From positions 1 to 35,037 of the forward strand of contig SFJG01000037.1 of NCBI GenBank assembly GCA_004555955.1: a stretch of 35,037 nucleotides of DNA, written 5' to 3'. The position numbers were made by a program, and so were the translations under genes. The notes under the pieces were generated by a model, which saw only the letters and a list, made by a program, of their open reading frames with translations, was not told where the DNA came from and did no database searches. How positions within the stretch are numbered: the first letter of the stretch is position 1; each line of letters starts with the position of its first letter. Below are positions 32,456-35,037 of the stretch, piece by piece. Origin of the DNA: Bacteroidales bacterium (GTDB lineage Bacteria > Bacteroidota > Bacteroidia > Bacteroidales > Muribaculaceae).

Positions 32456-32494
32456 ATATTTGGACAATCTTAAGTCTATAAATATTTAATCGAG

Positions 32495-32527
32495 AAGGGC
32501 TGCTCGCAGTGATGTCGGGCAGCCCTT
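32495..32527 (+). terminator. Terminator-like hairpin after the SusCD operon
   Basis: A perfect 9-bp stem, AAGGGCTGC (32495-32503) with GCAGCCCTT (32519-32527), lies 40 bases past the last gene. It is followed by ATTCGTTGTG, so the U tract is poor. Probably the operon end. Confidence 0.6.
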
Positions 32528-32548
32528 ATTCGTTGTGTGTAGACGTCA

Positions 32549-32609
32549 GCGCTAATGCGCGGTTATTTGGCATCTGACGATGCGGTTATTTGGTGCTAAT
32601 GCGCGGTTG
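32549..32609. repeat. Tandem mini-hairpin array with GGTTATTTG linkers
   Basis: Three consecutive units, each a tiny hairpin plus a constant linker: GCGC-TAAT-GCGC, GCATC-TGAC-GATGC and GTGC-TAAT-GCGC, each followed by GGTTATTTG or GGTTGT. Period is 21-23 bases. The stems differ between units but stay complementary. A related two-unit version lies at 34503-34545. Not a CRISPR array: the constant parts are too short and the variable parts self-pair. Confidence 0.6.
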
Positions 32610-32655
32610 TCGTGTTGATTGTGAGATGATTGTAGGGTCGCGCCTTGGTGCGACC
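32569..32655. repeat. Composite repeat module A, copy 1
   Basis: 87 bases from GGCATCTGACGATGC to the end of a GTCGC/GCGAC palindrome (32632-32655). It aligns without gaps to 34503-34589 with about ten differences. The second copy lies on the other side of the polyamine gene, in the same orientation. Confidence 0.75.
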
Positions 32656-32931
32656 GGGTAGGCGTGTGGATGTAAAGCAGGTTATCGTCAAGATGCAAGC
32701 TTGGAGAGCTTGCGGTACTCGGTTATCCCCACCTTGCCGCTCGCGGCTAGGTGGGGTTAGACGCACCCCAAAGACTACAATGAGCTAAATTGCATAGATT
32801 TTGCTCATTGTCCGCGCTAAGTCGGAGACTTTGCAAAACGAAAAACTAACGCCTGGTAGGCCGCAGCAAGCCGCGACCCTACATCCACCTCACCTTCAGC
32901 ATATTAGCCACGCAGAAAACACCATTCGGTC
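32656..32931. repeat. Spacer packed with palindromes between two GTCGC/GCGAC repeats
   Basis: No gene is seen. It contains hairpins at 32695-32713 (GCAAGCT arms, loop TGGAG) and 32727-32756 (CCCCACCT and GCCGC arms, TC loop, one internal T-T mismatch). Others are at 32778-32810 (CAATGAGC arms), 32816-32834 (GGA triloop) and an inverted GTCGC/GCGAC copy at 32855-32882. The stretch is absent from the otherwise parallel locus at 34.5 kb. Confidence 0.65.
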
Positions 32932-33040
32932 GTAGGGTCGCGCCTTGGTGCGACCGTGTATGGGTGCTCGTTCGCACCTATTTGTTTGCGCGTATGCTTG
33001 AATATCAATACGGTAGGGTCGCACCTTGGTGCGACCCTAC
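32932..33040. repeat. Composite repeat module B, copy 1, with two palindromes
   Basis: A GTCGC/GCGAC palindrome (32932-32955) is followed by module B (32959-33036), ending in a second, perfect copy (33013-33040). That copy has 13-base arms beginning GTAGGGTCGCACC around TT. Module B aligns to 34593-34668 with a two-base gap and few changes. The perfect palindrome lies 44 bases past the stop of the leftward gene and may act as its 3' hairpin. Confidence 0.75.
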
Positions 33041-33083
33041 AATCATTTCACAATCAGCCTGATAACCGCTGCTATGTAGCCTC

Positions 33084-34280
33084 TTAAAACTCTATATCTC
33101 CGTTGACTACCTCGTGCCAGGGTAGGCCTTGGCGCGCAACCTCAGCGAGGAACGGATCCGGGTCGAATTCTTCGACGTTCCATACACCCGGACGCTTCCA
33201 CAAGCCCTTTAAGAACATCATGGCACCCGTCATCGCAGGTACGCCCGTCGTGTAGCTTACTGCTTGCATGCCCGTTTCGAGGTATGCTTCGTGGTGCGAG
33301 CAGTTGTTATAGATGTAGTAAGTCATAGGCTTGCCGTCTTTGCCTTTTCCGCTGATACGACAGCCTATCGACGTCTCGCCGGTGTAGTTCTCGCCCAGCT
33401 CCTTCGGGTTCGGCAGAACGGCTTTAAGGAACTGTATCGGCACGATTTCTACGCCGTTATAATTGATAGGCACGATACTTGCCATGCCGATGTTTTGGAT
33501 AACGCGCAAGTGCGTCAAATATTCTTGACCGAAAGTCATCCAGAAGCGCGCGCGAGTTATCGTCGGATAGTTCTTCACGAGGCTCTCAAGTTCTTCGTGG
33601 TACATCAAGTACGACTCGCGCGGACCGATATTAGGATACGTCAGCGCACGGTGTACCGACAGCGGGTCGGTTTCTATCCATTCTCCGTCTTGGTAATATT
33701 TGCCGCGTTGTGTGATTTCGCGTATGTTGATTTCCGGGTTAAAGTTAGTGGCAAACGCCTTACCGTGGTTACCTGCGTTGCAGTCCACGATGTCGAGATG
33801 CTCCATTGCCGAGAAGTGATGCTTTGCAGCGTAGGCGGTAAACACGCCCGACACGCCCGGGTCGAAGCCGCAGCCCAGAATAGCCGTCAGTCCGGCTTGC
33901 TCGAAGCGTTCTTTGTAAGCCCACTGCCAGCTGTATTGATACTTCGCCTCGTCGAGCGGCTCATAGTTCGCCGTGTCGAGGTAGTTGACGCCACATTCCA
34001 GGCACGCGTCCATAATAGTAAGGTCTTGGTAGGGCAGAGCCACGTTGATAACAATGTCTGGGTTGTGACGGCGGAACAGCGCAACCAGTTCAGGCACGCT
34101 GTCGGCGTCGACCGAGTCGGTGGTAACGTTCGCCTTGCCGATAGCCGCAGCCACTGCGTCGCATTTACTCTTTGTGCGCGATGCGATAACAATCTCGTTG
34201 AATACGTCGGGATTTTGGGCACATTTATGGGCTACAACCGTGCCGACTCCTCCCGCTCCGATGATTAAAACTTTTGCCAT
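33084..34280 (-). CDS. Saccharopine dehydrogenase-family protein, probable carboxynorspermidine/carboxyspermidine dehydrogenase
   Basis: 398-residue cytoplasmic oxidoreductase. The NAD(P)-binding Rossmann motif IGAGGVGTVV lies at 7-16. Family features include IVINVALPYQDLTIMDACLE, YLDTANYEP, and ILGCGFDPGVSGVFTAYAAK. These, with the length and the C-terminal half, fit the carboxynorspermidine dehydrogenase branch better than lysine-forming saccharopine dehydrogenase. In many gut bacteria this enzyme condenses aspartate semialdehyde with a diamine; carboxy(nor)spermidine decarboxylase then yields (nor)spermidine. The decarboxylase gene is not adjacent. It is a lone gene flanked on both sides by palindromic repeat clusters. 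Confidence 0.9.
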   Translation of the reverse strand: MAKVLIIGAGGVGTVVAHKCAQNPDVFNEIVIASRTKSKCDAVAAAIGKANVTTDSVDADSVPELVALFRRHNPDIVINVALPYQDLTIMDACLECGVNYLDTANYEPLDEAKYQYSWQWAYKERFEQAGLTAILGCGFDPGVSGVFTAYAAKHHFSAMEHLDIVDCNAGNHGKAFATNFNPEINIREITQRGKYYQDGEWIETDPLSVHRALTYPNIGPRESYLMYHEELESLVKNYPTITRARFWMTFGQEYLTHLRVIQNIGMASIVPINYNGVEIVPIQFLKAVLPNPKELGENYTGETSIGCRISGKGKDGKPMTYYIYNNCSHHEAYLETGMQAVSYTTGVPAMTGAMMFLKGLWKRPGVWNVEEFDPDPFLAEVARQGLPWHEVVNGDIEF

Positions 34281-34327
34281 TTATCGATTTATTTGTTGTT
34301 TTTTTCCTTTAGAAATGATAATTTCCA

Positions 34328-34376
34328 CAAAAATACGAAAAGTTTTCCGAAAAGTATGTCGAAGACGACAAAAATA
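34328..34376 (-). promoter_or_regulatory. Two -7 promoter candidates for the carboxynorspermidine dehydrogenase gene
   Basis: Minus-strand TATTTTTG occurs at 34328-34335 and again at 34369-34376, both exact TAnnTTTG matches, 48 and 89 bases upstream of the start. The distal one sits in GCACTATTTTTG, resembling the repeated promoter core at 22279-22388. No good -33 element accompanies either. Confidence 0.5.
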
Positions 34377-34387
34377 GTGCAGAGCGG

Positions 34388-34430
34388 AGAGGTAAGAGGT
34401 GAGAGGTAAGAGGTGAGAGGTAAGGGATGG
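34388..34430. repeat. GAGGTAAGAGGTGA-type heptamer repeat
   Basis: About six imperfect tandem copies of the GGTAAGA/GGTGAGA heptamer, the same family as at 22396-22434. Located upstream of the polyamine gene promoter. Confidence 0.6.
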
Positions 34431-34435
34431 GTGGA

Positions 34436-34468
34436 CATCATCATCGTGTCGAAGATACGATGATGATG
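34436..34468. repeat. Hairpin with GTCGAAGAT loop, copy 1
   Basis: A perfect 12-bp stem of CATCATCATCGT and its complement around the nine-base loop GTCGAAGAT. The same loop with different, equally complementary arms occurs at 34694-34724. Confidence 0.7.
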
Positions 34469-34502
34469 CAAAGCGTCGGAGACTCGTCGGTCATGGGTAT
34501 TC

Positions 34503-34668
34503 GGCATCTGACGATGCAGTTATTTGTCGCCAATGCGCGGTTATTGTGTTGATTGTAAGATGGTTGTAGGGTCGCGGCTTGCTGCGACCTGGTATGGGTG
34601 TTCGTTCGCACCGATTTATTTGCGTATATGCTCGAATCAATACGGTAGGGTCGCGCCTTGGTGCGACC
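34503..34668. repeat. Composite repeat A-B, copy 2 (contiguous)
   Basis: Module A (34503-34589, ending in a palindrome at 34566-34589) is directly followed by module B (34593-34668, ending in a palindrome at 34645-34668). This is the same order and orientation as at 32569-33036, but without the 276-base spacer. The palindrome at 34566 has the inner pair C-G changed to G-C, preserving pairing. Confidence 0.75.
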
Positions 34669-34693
34669 TGCCATGGGTGCGGAGCGAACGAGA

Positions 34694-34829
34694 ATCCACA
34701 GCGTGTCGAAGATACGCTGTGGATAGTGTGCGTCGGAGACGCGCCGTTTATTGTAAGCCCTGCGCTCAGCATCGGAGATGCTTAGCGTAGGGAACGGAGT
34801 CCACCCACAGAACACGAGCCTCGGAGAGG
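34694..34829. repeat. Cluster of hairpins with GTCGAAGAT or GGA loops
   Basis: Four hairpins follow one another. 34694-34724 has ATCCACAGCGT arms and loop GTCGAAGAT. 34728-34744 has GTGCGTC/GACGCGC arms and a GGA loop. 34758-34792 has about 15 pairs, one mismatch and a GGA loop. 34819-34829 has CCTC/GAGG arms and a GGA loop. An inverted relative lies at 34886-34904. No gene is seen in 34281-35037. Confidence 0.65.
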
Positions 34830-34943
34830 GTCGGTCGTGGTAGATGACAGGCGCACGAGCCGCTCTGCACATTCACTATCACCACCGAGCATCTCCGAAG
34901 CTCGTGCCATAACTAGTTTATATTCCTCACGTTAAGCCTCTCG

Positions 34944-34979
34944 TACCTTTGCAAAAGTAAATTTAAATATATAAATTTG
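34944..34979 (+). promoter_or_regulatory. Rightward promoter at the window edge
   Basis: Two exact -7 matches overlap here: TACCTTTG (34944-34951) and TAAATTTG (34972-34979). The TTTG of the first is exactly 20 bases upstream of the second, giving a full -33/-7 pair for a start near 34986. It should drive a gene beyond the right edge. The visible leader contains a small ACTGT-GAA-ACAGT hairpin. Confidence 0.6.
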
Positions 34980-35037
34980 TTAAATTATTAAGAGCGTCGC
35001 ATCCTACTGTGAAACAGTGAGCCTCTTGAAAAAAGAT

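Noticed and set aside
32549..32609. CRISPR array
   Set aside because: Units are 21-23 bases, the variable part is self-complementary rather than spacer-like, and no cas gene is present.
34441..34872. Short open frames in the repeat-rich right end, and similar ones at 22264-22518
   Set aside because: They translate palindromic repeats (GRTKARPY, LTSYLSPLT patterns) and have no start context or family resemblance.

Overview
The window is a piece of a Bacteroidales (Bacteroidota) chromosome. Supporting signs are start codons with almost no Shine-Dalgarno sequence, TAnnTTTG-type -7 promoter elements, a SusC/SusD pair, acidic lipoprotein export signals after the lipobox cysteine, a type IX secretion-like C-terminal domain, and a complex I operon with fused nuoCD and no nuoEFG. 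The intergenic repeats suggest a gut Muribaculaceae-like lineage, but that placement is inference.

Layout, left to right. (1) 27-3266, minus strand: a TonB-dependent receptor with a TTG start and a lipoprotein 12 bp behind it, with their own promoter, an operator-like palindrome and a terminator. (2) 3487-20583, plus strand: a 17-kb energy supercluster. After a promoter and a strongly structured leader come nuoA, nuoB, nuoCD and nuoH. The complete F1Fo ATP synthase set (atpD, C, B, E, F, H, A, G) follows, and then nuoI, J, K, L, M, N, ending at a strong intrinsic terminator. The ATP synthase operon is thus inserted between nuoH and nuoI. A hairpin whose loop can pair downstream lies at the atpG/nuoI junction. 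nuoM is broken by an apparent single-base frameshift. (3) 20614-22280, minus: an acetyl-CoA hydrolase/CoA-transferase family gene with a terminator convergent to the nuo terminator and a promoter whose core is duplicated upstream. (4) 22601-26138, minus: a large secreted protein with GLUG-type repeats, an Ig-like domain and a T9SS-like sorting domain. (5) 26669-32455, plus: SusC-like receptor, SusD-like lipoprotein and a third surface lipoprotein, divergent from (4) across a 582-bp AT-rich regulatory region. (6) 33084-34280, minus: a probable carboxynorspermidine/carboxyspermidine dehydrogenase of the polyamine pathway.

The energy genes form one functional set. The 11-subunit complex I (quinone reduction coupled to proton export, electron donor other than the missing NADH module) makes the gradient that the ATP synthase spends, and both may share one transcript. 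The remaining genes are nutrient uptake systems, acetate/succinyl-CoA metabolism and polyamine synthesis.

The least explained DNA is intergenic. The stretches at 22.28-22.6 kb, 32.5-33.05 kb and 34.4-34.9 kb are packed with short palindromic repeat families. These include seven copies of a GTCGC..GCGAC palindrome, GGA-triloop hairpins with constant core and changing complementary arms, two hairpins sharing a nine-base loop, purine-rich heptamer repeats, and a two-module composite repeat on both sides of the polyamine gene. No rRNA, tRNA, CRISPR array or transposase was recognised. All database-dependent statements are from memory of families, not searches.
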